From positions 1 through 45,850 of the forward strand of contig JAJNBG010000030.1 in assembly GCA_021155905.1 (NCBI GenBank): a stretch of DNA of 45,850 nucleotides, in the 5' to 3' direction. Source of the stretch: Bacteroidota bacterium. Lineage in GTDB: Bacteria; Bacteroidota; Bacteroidia; B-17B0; Aurantibacillaceae. The notes beneath the pieces are model-generated. The model was not told the origin of the DNA. It did not search any database and was given only the letters and a program-made list of their open reading frames with translations. Of the stretch, positions 8,206 to 17,129 are shown piece by piece. Each line of letters starts with the position of its first letter. Positions within the stretch are counted from its first letter, which is position 1. Both the position numbers and the translations under genes were made by a program.

Positions 8206-8796
8206 TTATTTCAGGATTTTCAGGATCGTCTGAAAAATAATCTTTAGGTCTGTTAAAAGTCCCTGTTCCTTAATGTATCGCTGATTTAGGGCCAGTTTTG
8301 CAGGCATAATTTCCCGAATGTAAGTGTCTTCCGGGTTGGTCGATTTGGAAAGCAACTCATTTTCATTGATATATTCCAGGGAAGCATAATCCGTAATGCC
8401 AGGCTTTACTGATAAAACCAATTGCTGCTCTTTAGAATACAGATCAACATATTTGCGCACTTCAGGGCGAGGACCTACTAAACTCATAGTTCCAAACAGG
8501 ACATTAAACAATTGAGGCAACTCATCAAGTTTGTATTTCCTTAGATAATAGCCAATCGTTGTGACCCGTGGATCCCGGCCTCCTACAGTTAGTAACCCCT
8601 TTTTATCCGCATCTGTATGCATAGTTCTGAACTTAAAGAGCTTGAAATCTCTATTGTTTTTTCCAACCCTGGTTTGGAAATAGAAGATCGGAAATCCACA
8701 GGTAAAAATCATTAACAGGCAAATGATTAACAGGAAGGGAAACAGAATTATAATTCCTGCCAGTGAAGCCACTATGTCGAACAATCGTTTTAACAC
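8206..8796 (-). CDS. Phosphoglycosyl transferase (PglC/WcaJ-type sugar transferase)
   Basis: The 196 residues hold only the catalytic PGT domain: an N-terminal membrane hairpin (residues 8-33), KLFKFRTMHTDADKKG (the FRTM..D..K signature), KLDELPQL, and LVGPRPEVRKY. The size fits minimal monotopic PglC enzymes, which move a sugar-1-phosphate onto undecaprenyl phosphate and so start glycan assembly at the cytoplasmic face. It is the last gene of block A and overlaps the aminotransferase before it by 7 bases. The adjacent aminotransferase suggests an amino-deoxy sugar as the first residue. Confidence 0.93.
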   Translation of the reverse strand: MLKRLFDIVASLAGIIILFPFLLIICLLMIFTCGFPIFYFQTRVGKNNRDFKLFKFRTMHTDADKKGLLTVGGRDPRVTTIGYYLRKYKLDELPQLFNVLFGTMSLVGPRPEVRKYVDLYSKEQQLVLSVKPGITDYASLEYINENELLSKSTNPEDTYIREIMPAKLALNQRYIKEQGLLTDLKIIFQTILKILK

Positions 8797-9998
8797 AAGA
8801 TTTTATTGACTGATTTTATGACCGCGTTAATGACGGTTTGAGTTTGCTCGTCCGTTAAATTATAAAATACTGGTAGAGAAATTTCCCTACTGAAGTTATC
8901 ATAGGTCACCGGATAATTTTTCATATCATAACCCAGGTTTTTATAATAAGACATGGCGGGTACCGGAATAAAATGCACATTAACCGACACGTCACAATCA
9001 AAAATTTCTTTCATAATAGCATCACGTTGTTGTTCTGTAATACTATTGATTCTTAAAGGGTATAAATGATAACATCCCGTTTTTGAATCGGTTTTATAAA
9101 CAGGCAACTGAAAGCGTGAATCTTTTAAAAAAGCCTCCTGGTAGGTGTCAAAGATTTTTTTACGCTTTAACTGCGTATCGTTATCATAACGTTCCAGCTC
9201 AATAAGTCCAATCGCTGCAGAAATATCAGTCATATTACATTTGTAACCGGCCTCCACAATATCGTACTTCCAATTCCCTTTTTGAGTTTTAGCCAAAGCA
9301 TCTTTGTTCTGTCCGTGAAGGGTATACATACACAAATAATTATACAGCTCTGTATTATCAAATGGCTCTGGAAAATTAAGTGCAACCGCACCACCTTCAG
9401 CCGTAGTTAAATTTTTCACAGCATGAAAAGAAAAAACAGAGACATCTGTCAAAGAGCCACATTTTTTTTCTTTATAGTCTGCCCCAAAAGAATGGGCAGA
9501 ATCGGATAGTACCATAATGCGTCCCAGCAATTCCTGGTTTTTAGAATTAGCTTTGAATTGTGATTTGTGTTTAACAACTAATGCATTAATTTCATCATAA
9601 TCGCAAGGAAACCCTGCAAAATCCACCGGCATAATTACTTTTGTGCGCTCTGTAATTGCTTTTTCGATATTGGAAACATTAATATTAAAATCATCCGCAT
9701 TTACATCCACAAAAACAGGTTTTGCTCCACAATGGATAACCACATTGGCAGTTGCAGAATACGTATAGGCCGGCAAAATTACTTCATCACCCTCTCCTAC
9801 TCCGAACCATCGAAGCATTATCTCAAGGCCTGCCGTTGCTGAATTTAAACACAAAGTTGATTTGTTACCGCAATAGGCTGTCAGTTTTTTTTCGAAATCT
9901 TTTGTGCGCGGGCCGGTGGTAATCCATCCTGATTTCAACGCAGCTGTCACTTCGTTTATGATTTTATCATCTATTCGTGGTGGGGAGAAAGGAATCAT
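8790..9998 (-). CDS. DegT/DnrJ/EryC1-family sugar aminotransferase
   Basis: This 402-residue fold-type I PLP enzyme has SGWITTGP at 23-30, LPAYTYSATAN at 75-85 and the PLP lysine K195 in FSFHAVKNLTTAEGG. It would aminate a nucleotide-linked keto-sugar. It is a different paralogue from the two other DegT enzymes in the window (22643 and 29583). A roughly 20-residue insertion around 143-162 (KSQFKANSKNQELLGR) makes it a little longer than most. It overlaps the polymerase gene by 4 bases and the PGT by 7, so the three are one unit. The likely products are 4-amino-4,6-dideoxy sugars of the PglE or PseC kind, but this is not proven. Confidence 0.9.
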   Translation of the reverse strand: MIPFSPPRIDDKIINEVTAALKSGWITTGPRTKDFEKKLTAYCGNKSTLCLNSATAGLEIMLRWFGVGEGDEVILPAYTYSATANVVIHCGAKPVFVDVNADDFNINVSNIEKAITERTKVIMPVDFAGFPCDYDEINALVVKHKSQFKANSKNQELLGRIMVLSDSAHSFGADYKEKKCGSLTDVSVFSFHAVKNLTTAEGGAVALNFPEPFDNTELYNYLCMYTLHGQNKDALAKTQKGNWKYDIVEAGYKCNMTDISAAIGLIELERYDNDTQLKRKKIFDTYQEAFLKDSRFQLPVYKTDSKTGCYHLYPLRINSITEQQRDAIMKEIFDCDVSVNVHFIPVPAMSYYKNLGYDMKNYPVTYDNFSREISLPVFYNLTDEQTQTVINAVIKSVNKILC

Positions 9999-11227
9999 GA
10001 TGTCTTATCTAATTTATGAAAATTGTAATGTGTTAAGAAACAAAAGAAAAATACAAAGAAAATAAATCCTGCCTGCGCCTGTAGCATGGATTCCACTAAA
10101 AAATTGAAAATCATCAATAAACTAAATAACGATAAAATGTAATTCTTTTTTAGAACCCCGTAAATCAATGAACCAATCGTCATTAAAAGCAACAGGATAA
10201 AGCCTGAAACTCCCGTACCGATAAAGGTTTGAAGAAACTGGTTATGAGCATTTAATCGCTTCCTCAGGGCTCCTGCCAATCCTTCTCTTTCGTATGATTC
10301 TACCAGTTGATTGTTCGCATCACCGGGCGTTGTTCCAAAAATAACATGTTCTTCAATGAGCTTCATAGATTCCTTCCATATCAAAATTCTGACTGCTGTA
10401 CTTTCCGCATCTGTCTTATCGATCTCTTCAGAAGAAGAAGTCACTTTAACCGCCATTTTTATTCTTTCAAAAGGGGTTGGGAACAATTTGTAGGAGATTA
10501 GGATTGAAGCAATAAGTGCAATAGCTAAGCCAACGATTAATTTCTTATATCCCTGACGATACAAAATGATTCCAAACGTAAGAGGAAGCAACAAGACAGC
10601 GGTGATGAGGCCCATTTTTGAAGAACATAGAAAAATAGAAGTTAAAAAAACAATGGACATAAATCCAATTTTCACATTCAGATACGCCAGATGGGATAAC
10701 CACTTTGGATAAAAAAGCATGATCATCAGTAAAGAGAAAACCAGGTACATGGCAAAATAACTTGGATGCAGGAAGTAACTGAACTCTGTATAAAAAAATG
10801 CATTAAAATCCTCAAAGAAGTACAAATAAAAAGCCCTGAACAAATAAATAAGGCAAGCCAATACACAGCCCGACACAAAAGAAATAACGATCTTTTTCAC
10901 CTGGATTTCATTATAATCAGAAGCGAAAATTAATATAGGGAACGCCAGGAAACTCAATTTGATTTCAATAGCATTCAATGCGCCGGTTTTATCCGTAGAA
11001 AAAAAATAACCCACGGCATGCAGCAAAAAGAAACCCAACAATACATAGCTCCACTTATTTTGAAAAACTTTTCGCATTCCCAATTTCACATTATCAAAGG
11101 CGAAGAAACAAAAGGACCACAATAGTATGAAAATGCTGTAGTTTATTCCGAAAGGCAAAAAGAATGCAATCAGTAAAGGCAGGTTATACCCCATTTGATT
11201 ATAGATGCTCTTAATTTTTGCCGACAT
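9995..11227 (-). CDS. O-antigen polymerase/ligase (Wzy/WaaL-type) membrane protein
   Basis: The 410 residues form about 11-12 hydrophobic helices with one large extracytoplasmic loop (roughly 255-330). That loop carries WKESMKLIEEH..FGTTPGD and RLNAHNQFLQ, the Wzy_C-type motif in which the His-Asn-x-Phe/Leu pattern is typical of ligases and polymerases. It may polymerise repeat units or attach a finished glycan to lipid A or protein; sequence does not decide. It overlaps the GT4 gene before it by 17 bases. Confidence 0.88.
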   Translation of the reverse strand: MSAKIKSIYNQMGYNLPLLIAFFLPFGINYSIFILLWSFCFFAFDNVKLGMRKVFQNKWSYVLLGFFLLHAVGYFFSTDKTGALNAIEIKLSFLAFPILIFASDYNEIQVKKIVISFVSGCVLACLIYLFRAFYLYFFEDFNAFFYTEFSYFLHPSYFAMYLVFSLLMIMLFYPKWLSHLAYLNVKIGFMSIVFLTSIFLCSSKMGLITAVLLLPLTFGIILYRQGYKKLIVGLAIALIASILISYKLFPTPFERIKMAVKVTSSSEEIDKTDAESTAVRILIWKESMKLIEEHVIFGTTPGDANNQLVESYEREGLAGALRKRLNAHNQFLQTFIGTGVSGFILLLLMTIGSLIYGVLKKNYILSLFSLLMIFNFLVESMLQAQAGFIFFVFFFCFLTHYNFHKLDKTS

Positions 11228-12443
11228 GCTTTATCAATTCTTTATAAAAATTCTGTGCAATTGTATTTCTGTTGAAGCTTTGTTCCACATACTCCCTGCC
11301 TCGTTCTCCTAATTGTTTCCTTAATGCCGGGTCATTTGCCAGTAAAAGCACATGTTTCACCAATTCCTCTACGTTTTCGGGTTCGGAATACAAGGCGCAT
11401 TTGCCCTGATTCACAAACAATTCCCTTGCCTCACCATCAACAGCCAGTATAACAGGCTTCTCCATGGACAGGTTTTCAAATATTTTTGAAGGAATGGCTC
11501 CTAAAAATAATTCCAGTTTTCTCAAAGGAATTATAGAAACATCACTTGCCTGAACAATGGACGGCATTTCTGTTTTTGAAACTGCATCAAAAAAATAAAC
11601 GTTTGTTAATTGTTTTTCCTGTTTAATAGACTGCAATTTTTCTTTTTCGGGCCCGCTCCCAAGTAATATAAATTTAATGGAAGAGTGGTCTTTTAATTTT
11701 CCGGCAGCAGACAGGATAATTTCCAAGCCTTGCGCCAAGCCAATGATGCCCGCATATAAAAATAAAACATCGCCTTCGTTGAAGCCATTTTCCTTTCTCC
11801 AATCACCGGTTACCATTGATGGATCGTAATAAGAAACATCCACTCCATTAGGCAGCCAGTAAGTTTTTATGTCAGGGAACCGTTGATTGATATTCTTACA
11901 GATGCCTTGTGTTTGTCCCGTCACTAAAACGGATTTTCTGTAGAGTTTAGCTTCGAGGTTATAAGCCAGCTTTAACATCCATCTATTAGTAACAACACCT
12001 AATTTTTCTGCGCTCTCCGGCCAAAGGTCAGAAACATTAAAAATTAATTTAGCTTTCTTCTTCCGTTTTAAATATAAGGCAGAATAACCTAAAAATAAGG
12101 GAGGTGATTCACAAAGAATAGCATCAACCTCACCAACCTTGCTGTTACCAACACGCGCTGAAGAATAAACAAAGGAAAAATAATTCTTTAATCGCTCAAC
12201 AATGGATTTACTTTTAGGTAAATAAATAGAGGCCCTGTGAACAGGAATCCCTTCTATTTCTTCGTATAAATAATCCTTGTCCTGATATCCATCATAAATT
12301 TTCATTTGAGGATAATTAGGCATGGCCGTTAACACTGAAACATCAACGCCGGATTTTTTCAATCGAACAGCAAGCTCAAATAACCTGTTTTGAGGGGCTC
12401 CCACTTCGGGAGGAAAATATTGGGTCAGTATTAAGAGCTTCAC
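11211..12443 (-). CDS. GT4 glycosyltransferase, WbuB-like
   Basis: The 410-residue GT-B protein starts with the family's LTQYFPPEVGAPQNRL and NYPQMKIYDGY segments. The donor domain carries FLYAGIIGLAQGLEII, and AIPSKIFENLSMEKPVIL replaces the classical E-x7-E region, as in the WbuB branch, which often adds N-acetyl-fucosamine or related amino sugars in O-antigens. No transmembrane helix is evident. It lies 1 base after the deacetylase and overlaps the polymerase. Specificity remains open. Confidence 0.9.
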   Translation of the reverse strand: MKLLILTQYFPPEVGAPQNRLFELAVRLKKSGVDVSVLTAMPNYPQMKIYDGYQDKDYLYEEIEGIPVHRASIYLPKSKSIVERLKNYFSFVYSSARVGNSKVGEVDAILCESPPLFLGYSALYLKRKKKAKLIFNVSDLWPESAEKLGVVTNRWMLKLAYNLEAKLYRKSVLVTGQTQGICKNINQRFPDIKTYWLPNGVDVSYYDPSMVTGDWRKENGFNEGDVLFLYAGIIGLAQGLEIILSAAGKLKDHSSIKFILLGSGPEKEKLQSIKQEKQLTNVYFFDAVSKTEMPSIVQASDVSIIPLRKLELFLGAIPSKIFENLSMEKPVILAVDGEARELFVNQGKCALYSEPENVEELVKHVLLLANDPALRKQLGERGREYVEQSFNRNTIAQNFYKELIKHVGKN

Positions 12444-12444
12444 G

Positions 12445-13257
12445 TTATGATTCTAATTCTTTAATAGCCTTTTTGAAACTAACGAATTCAATTCCCTGGT
12501 TCAACAAATAATCAATCAGCCATATGTACCAGTCTTTCCATGTTTTATGCGCATCTGAAAAATACCGGTCGTGAAAATCAATACCCAAATACGGTAAATT
12601 TAAGTCAGCTGCGTTATCAATGATCTCCTTAGTTTCATCGCAGCTTTGCTGAAAATTTTTACTTTGCCATTGTTTCGGTTTTTCAATAATGTAACCGTCC
12701 ATAATTTGAAAAGGAAATTCCCACATGTCACCAATTTTATAAGGCGATTTAAATCCCATTTCACTGCTATCAAATATATAGCCTGCTTTGGCCATGTTCT
12801 CGAAGGTATGTTCGTTGGTACGGATATAATGCATTCTTGTACCGAAACTTTGCTGGTTGGAAAGTTCCTTAAATCGAGAATATTCTGTTTTAATTTTATC
12901 GAAATTCTCAAACTCAATGCCGTGAACACCCACTTCGCACCCCATTTCAAGCATTTTCTGAATCCAAAAGGCCGATTGGGATTGTGAATAATTTAATCCT
13001 ACCCCATTATTGACGCCAATAAAAAAAGTTGCCTGTACCCCGTGTGTTGTATTGAAATCGTGCAACGATTCAATATGTTGCCATTGATTCCTGAAGACAT
13101 CGGCATATCTATGAAATAGTTCCGTCACGGAAATTTTCCCAGAGAACAATTCGATATAGCTTCTCACAAAATATTTTGGAACAATCAAATCTTTCAGATA
13201 ATGTTCTGAGAGAGTAAGATGGTCGATATCATGGGAAACAATAGCCTTCATTTTCAA
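12445..13257 (-). CDS. NodB-like polysaccharide deacetylase-family protein
   Basis: This 270-residue protein has the first NodB motif as SHDIDH (8-13), giving an Asp base and a metal-binding Asp, then ATFFIGV (76-82) and CEVGVHGIEF (107-116). In standard NodB enzymes motif 2 is H-x3-H, but here the second position is Phe116, so metal binding may be changed or use another residue. No signal peptide is seen, so it probably acts in the cytoplasm on lipid-linked or nucleotide-linked sugars. It sits between the FemAB pair and the WbuB-like transferase. Confidence 0.8.
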   Translation of the reverse strand: MKMKAIVSHDIDHLTLSEHYLKDLIVPKYFVRSYIELFSGKISVTELFHRYADVFRNQWQHIESLHDFNTTHGVQATFFIGVNNGVGLNYSQSQSAFWIQKMLEMGCEVGVHGIEFENFDKIKTEYSRFKELSNQQSFGTRMHYIRTNEHTFENMAKAGYIFDSSEMGFKSPYKIGDMWEFPFQIMDGYIIEKPKQWQSKNFQQSCDETKEIIDNAADLNLPYLGIDFHDRYFSDAHKTWKDWYIWLIDYLLNQGIEFVSFKKAIKELES

Positions 13258-13282
13258 ATTAAAAATACCAAAAAAGAGGTCT

Positions 13283-14191
13283 TTACTTTTTGTTTTTTAA
13301 AAATTTAATTAACCATGGAAGTCTATTAACTCGTAAAAAGCCATATTCCATAGTTTCTCCTCCAAATCCTCTATAAAAATTAGCTAATCCTTCAGAATTG
13401 GAGCCGCCGCCAAAATCAAATAACAGTGCTTTATCTTTAAAAAAATCAATGGCATGAGCTATAACTAAATGCATACTCCCGGAATTGTCTGCTTTGTCAA
13501 AGTTCGTTCCTTTCAAATATAAGGCGTGTTTTCCATTACAAATAAAATGAGCTAAAGCTTTTATAGAATTGTCCTTATTCACAACTCTAAACGTATATAA
13601 TGCTTTGTAAGCCATGGCATTTCTGAGCAAATCATCTAGCAACAAGACTGTCGTTTTAGCCAAATGAACTTCCTTTTCTAAAAAAGGGCTCAAATATTTT
13701 TTGGACAAAGCAACAATATTGTCATCGCTCACCTGTTCCACAATAAAATCATTCTCCAATGCTTTGGTAATATTGCGTTTAGTATTCTGATTGAATTTAT
13801 ATTCTTTTCCGTAATCTATATAAAAGGTATTTTTTGGGACAATGAATTCGGATTTCAATTGGTTACCCGTGTTTAACTCAAGGTCAATTAACCTGAAATT
13901 GCCAAGTATGTAGTTATAGAACAACTGTTCCGATTCAGGATTAACCTTTCCATAAGCTCCTAACTGCGAGGTAAATGGTGGTTGAGGCAGGTAACGGTAA
14001 CCAAATTTCGTTTTATAAGTAACAGGAAATACACTCTCATAATCGCCTATTACTAATGCATCCCACTGAGGACACGTAGCACTCAAATAAAAAGATTGCG
14101 CAAATACGAAAGGAAACTGAGAGGACAAAATAGTATTGTCCCATTTATTAAAATCAATATCCTGATGTTTAACGTATTGCAACTGGCTCAT
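13283..14191 (-). CDS. FemAB/GNAT-fold acyltransferase-like protein 1
   Basis: The 302-residue protein has the two-lobed look of FemAB/BioF2-like GNAT enzymes: a first lobe with SLSATCPQWDALV and a central NTKRNITKAL basic segment. The second lobe ends in LLFDFGGGSNSEGLANFYRGFG, the typical FDF-G-S...F-R-FG motif. Such proteins transfer aminoacyl or acyl groups, for example from aminoacyl-tRNA. It is directly adjacent (0 bases) to a second member of the same family. In a polysaccharide locus it may acylate an amino sugar; this is inferred. Confidence 0.78.
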   Translation of the reverse strand: MSQLQYVKHQDIDFNKWDNTILSSQFPFVFAQSFYLSATCPQWDALVIGDYESVFPVTYKTKFGYRYLPQPPFTSQLGAYGKVNPESEQLFYNYILGNFRLIDLELNTGNQLKSEFIVPKNTFYIDYGKEYKFNQNTKRNITKALENDFIVEQVSDDNIVALSKKYLSPFLEKEVHLAKTTVLLLDDLLRNAMAYKALYTFRVVNKDNSIKALAHFICNGKHALYLKGTNFDKADNSGSMHLVIAHAIDFFKDKALLFDFGGGSNSEGLANFYRGFGGETMEYGFLRVNRLPWLIKFLKNKK

Positions 14192-15154
14192 TTAAAAAAG
14201 TTCCCTCTTTTTAAATTTCAACAGGATCTCTAATGGCAATGAAGCTTTATTGACAGTAAAATATGGAACTAACTCGGGACCAAAACTTCTGAAAAATTTC
14301 TCAACTCCTTTCAGCATGGAACCTTCAAAATCAAAAGTTTTACATCCTAAATCCTTAGCTTTTTCGATGCTTTTTTGGACCAGTAAATTGTTAACTCCCT
14401 GAACACCGGATTTTTTGTCAACTCCACCCAGTAAATAATAACAGGTATTTTTATCGAATACACAAAATACGACCCCGAGAATTTGGGAATCTTTTCTTGC
14501 CACAACACTGAAAGAATTATTATAATCGGAGAACTTCATGAATATACCATTCAGTTCTGCTTCATAAATGTTAGCGTTTGTAGAGTTTAAAGAGTTCATA
14601 AAGAAATTAAACAGCTCTTCCTTTCCCAGGCTATTTTCTGTCACAAGCACTTCTTCCTTAATCGCTTTATTGATTACATTCCGATTCTTGGGATCGAAAT
14701 TTGCCCGGATAACTTCTATCGGTTGTTCCAGATTGACACGATAGGTGTAGTTTGGAATTACCTTAAACTTACTCCAGATAAAAGGCTGAAAATCAATGAT
14801 GGCAGAAGGAAAAGCCAACACTGTTAAAGCACTCTTTTGACTGATAAAAAAATTACACACCTCGCTCATAATTTCTTTGGAAAAATTATTGATAGAGGAA
14901 ACGTTTTTGCTATCAGATACAAAAAACAAACCACAATGCGGAGTGTAAGGAGGCAGTTTTAGAAACGTAAAACCATATTTCCTGGTTTTTAAAAAATAAA
15001 AACCACCAATCAATTGCAGCTCATCTTTATAAATCCCTATAATAGTCAATTCCTTTCCATATACGGACAACCATTTTTCGCTGGCAAACACACCAAGGAT
15101 AGGCTCAGCTTTTCCGCAAAATGTTTCGAGGTTGTCTATTGTCTTTAGGATCAT
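14192..15154 (-). CDS. FemAB/GNAT-fold acyltransferase-like protein 2
   Basis: The 320-residue protein is a partner of the preceding one. It begins with FASEKWLSVYG, has KLPPYTPHCGLFF, the central PKNRNVINKAIKEE, and a C-terminal CKTFDFEGSMLKGVEKFFRSFG motif that matches the family's end motif. It is clearly a paralogue but too divergent to be a recent duplicate. The two are translated head to tail with no gap, which suggests a heterodimer or two sequential acyl additions. The substrate is unknown. Confidence 0.8.
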   Translation of the reverse strand: MILKTIDNLETFCGKAEPILGVFASEKWLSVYGKELTIIGIYKDELQLIGGFYFLKTRKYGFTFLKLPPYTPHCGLFFVSDSKNVSSINNFSKEIMSEVCNFFISQKSALTVLAFPSAIIDFQPFIWSKFKVIPNYTYRVNLEQPIEVIRANFDPKNRNVINKAIKEEVLVTENSLGKEELFNFFMNSLNSTNANIYEAELNGIFMKFSDYNNSFSVVARKDSQILGVVFCVFDKNTCYYLLGGVDKKSGVQGVNNLLVQKSIEKAKDLGCKTFDFEGSMLKGVEKFFRSFGPELVPYFTVNKASLPLEILLKFKKRELF

Positions 15155-15156
15155 TT

Positions 15157-16254
15157 CTAATTAAGTAACTTTTGATAAACGTCAATCATCTGCTTTATAT
15201 TATCTTCCCAGTTATATTTTTGAACCACTTTCTCCCGCGCTGCTTTCCCGATTTTTTGTTTTAATGTTTCGTCTAACAGGTATCTTTCAATTTCAGAAGC
15301 CGTTTGTTCAACATTACCAACTTCTACCAAACTTCCAAAGGTACTGTTCTCGATAATTTCTTTTAAGCCACCGGTATTCGTTGCCACAACAGACTTCTCA
15401 CAGGCCATTGCTTCAATAACGGAAACGCCAAAACTCTCGTAAACACTTATGTTCACTAAAACATCCAACATATTGAAATAATTGGATACTTCAGAATAAG
15501 GTATTCTTCCAGTGAACGTTACATCCGACTCAATTTTCAGTTTACGGGTCAAAGCTTTTAAAGCTTCCGTCTGTGTTCCCTCACCAATAATGACCAATTT
15601 TATTTTTCTCTCCGGATATTTTAATTTTAATTTGCCAAAAGCCATAATCAGCACATCGGTATTATAAAGAGCTTCTAACGGCTTAATGCTTCCAATGACA
15701 AACACATCTTTATCAAACAAGTTCTTAACTTCTTTTTTCCTGAATTCATTGACATCTACCCCAAAAGGAATTATCTCGACCAATTTATTCGTAACTGGTT
15801 TTAAAAATTCGCTAATAGTATGCGAGGTAGCGCATATGACATCTGCCTTCCGTAAATTATATTTTAAAACGGCTTTATTAATAAAATTTTTCTGCGGGAA
15901 CTTCATCACGTCTGTGCCCCAGGCAGAAACAACATATGGATGAAATCCTGTAAGCGCACCAATTAAACCATAACTCGTCGCGTAATGAGCATGAACGACA
16001 TCAGGTTTAAATTCAGAGATCGTTTTTTTTAAAGCATCGACAAACTTTAAGTAACCCAATTTTCCGGAAATACTTTCTGCATTCATCTTTTCAGCGGGCT
16101 CAAATAAAAGAGAGATATTTTTTTTACCCTGATGCCAGGGGTACGACGCTTTATTAAAACTGAACAGTCCAACTTCAACCCCTTTTGCTGCTAAGCCTAA
16201 AGCCCACTTTTCTGTATGTTCTGAATTCGTATTAGATAGCAATAAAATGCGCAT
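15157..16254 (-). CDS. GT4-family glycosyltransferase
   Basis: I choose the ATG at 16254 (MRILLLSNTNSEHTEKWALGL), giving 365 residues. The open frame runs to 16383 but the extra 43 residues are not family-like and would overlap the divergent gene. The N-domain has VVHAHYATSYGLIGALTG; the C-domain has the E-x7-E motif in YESFGVSVIEAMACEK. It is the first gene of block A, so the 109-base divergent spacer to 16364 must hold its promoter, though I do not see a clear TAnnTTTG box on this strand. Confidence 0.9.
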   Translation of the reverse strand: MRILLLSNTNSEHTEKWALGLAAKGVEVGLFSFNKASYPWHQGKKNISLLFEPAEKMNAESISGKLGYLKFVDALKKTISEFKPDVVHAHYATSYGLIGALTGFHPYVVSAWGTDVMKFPQKNFINKAVLKYNLRKADVICATSHTISEFLKPVTNKLVEIIPFGVDVNEFRKKEVKNLFDKDVFVIGSIKPLEALYNTDVLIMAFGKLKLKYPERKIKLVIIGEGTQTEALKALTRKLKIESDVTFTGRIPYSEVSNYFNMLDVLVNISVYESFGVSVIEAMACEKSVVATNTGGLKEIIENSTFGSLVEVGNVEQTASEIERYLLDETLKQKIGKAAREKVVQKYNWEDNIKQMIDVYQKLLN

Positions 16255-16347
16255 AAAGGTAAAATTACTAAACATAACAAGAACTTTTAAAAATAAATAC
16301 ACCTTTATAAACAGCTGGTTTTTAATAACAAAAAGGCTTAAAAAATG

Positions 16348-16355
16348 TATATTTG
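16348..16355 (+). promoter_or_regulatory. Candidate -7 box for the GT2 gene
   Basis: TATATTTG matches the Bacteroidota consensus TAnnTTTG exactly and lies 8 bases before the ATG at 16364, so a transcript from it would have almost no leader. No TTG is seen at the right spacing upstream, which lowers confidence. Confidence 0.4.
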
Positions 16356-16363
16356 TCGTTAAT

Positions 16364-17116
16364 ATGCGGGTTTCAGTCATCATTCCTTCTTACAATCAAA
16401 TTAAATTTATTGAAGCGACAATGCAGAATATTGTTTCGTTAAAAAAGCTGTGCGTTGAAAAGGAAACCGAGTTGGAGGTGATTGTTTTCGATAACTGCTC
16501 CATACCGGAAGTGCAGGCAATTTTCGAAAAATACAAACACTCGATTGACATTTTGAAAATTGAACTCGACAAGGGTCAATATGATGCCATTAATAAAGGA
16601 CTAAACTATGTAACCGGTGAATACTGGACCTGGTTAAATACTGATGACCTTATTGATTTAAATGGCTTTTCAGAAATCCTGAATTATCTGAAATCACATC
16701 AGCCGGATTATATATACGGAGATATTGAAACAATTGATGAAAACGGAAAATCCATCACTAAGGGATCAAGTGGCCAAATAAGTCTGACTTCGCTAACTAC
16801 CCAGGATGCGTCTATTTCACAACCCGGTTCGTTTTTCAGGACAGAGTTCACAAAGCAAATCGGCCGCTTGAGTGCATATAGGTTTGCTTTTGACTATGAA
16901 TACATCCTGAGAATCTTAAAGAATAATGGAATTGTTGTGAAAATTGATTCCATCGTGGCTCAATTCAGGTATTACCAGGAATCAAAATCAGGCAGCCAGG
17001 ATGCTCGTTTTTTAATGGAACAACTGGAAATAGCAAAATTATACGGAGGAAATTCTTTTTCTAAATTAAGTTTAATGCTTAGGTTAAGAATCTTAAAGAG
17101 GAAATTAATAAACTGA
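16364..17116 (+). CDS. GT2-family glycosyltransferase
   Basis: The start at 16364 gives MRVSVIIPSYNQIKF, the normal GT2 opening. The open frame begins 39 codons earlier, but that part overlaps the divergent gene and has no GT2 character. The 250-residue GT-A domain shows VIVFDNCS, DKGQYDAINKGL and WTWLNTDDLI, where TDD takes the DxD metal-binding place, and QPGSFFRTEF in the acceptor loop. It resembles the GT2 enzymes that recur in O-antigen loci. It pairs with the next gene as block B. Confidence 0.9.
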   Translation: MRVSVIIPSYNQIKFIEATMQNIVSLKKLCVEKETELEVIVFDNCSIPEVQAIFEKYKHSIDILKIELDKGQYDAINKGLNYVTGEYWTWLNTDDLIDLNGFSEILNYLKSHQPDYIYGDIETIDENGKSITKGSSGQISLTSLTTQDASISQPGSFFRTEFTKQIGRLSAYRFAFDYEYILRILKNNGIVVKIDSIVAQFRYYQESKSGSQDARFLMEQLEIAKLYGGNSFSKLSLMLRLRILKRKLIN

Positions 17117-17129
17117 ACAATTCGATAAG

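Noticed and set aside
12600..12987. Frames of 113-116 codons on both strands inside the deacetylase gene
   Set aside because: They lie wholly inside a well-supported gene and their products have no fold-like pattern.
16255..16383. N-terminal extension of the minus-strand GT4 gene and overlapping extension of the plus-strand GT2 (16247-16363)
   Set aside because: The two extensions overlap each other, are not family-like, and both proteins have perfect GT starts at 16254 and 16364.
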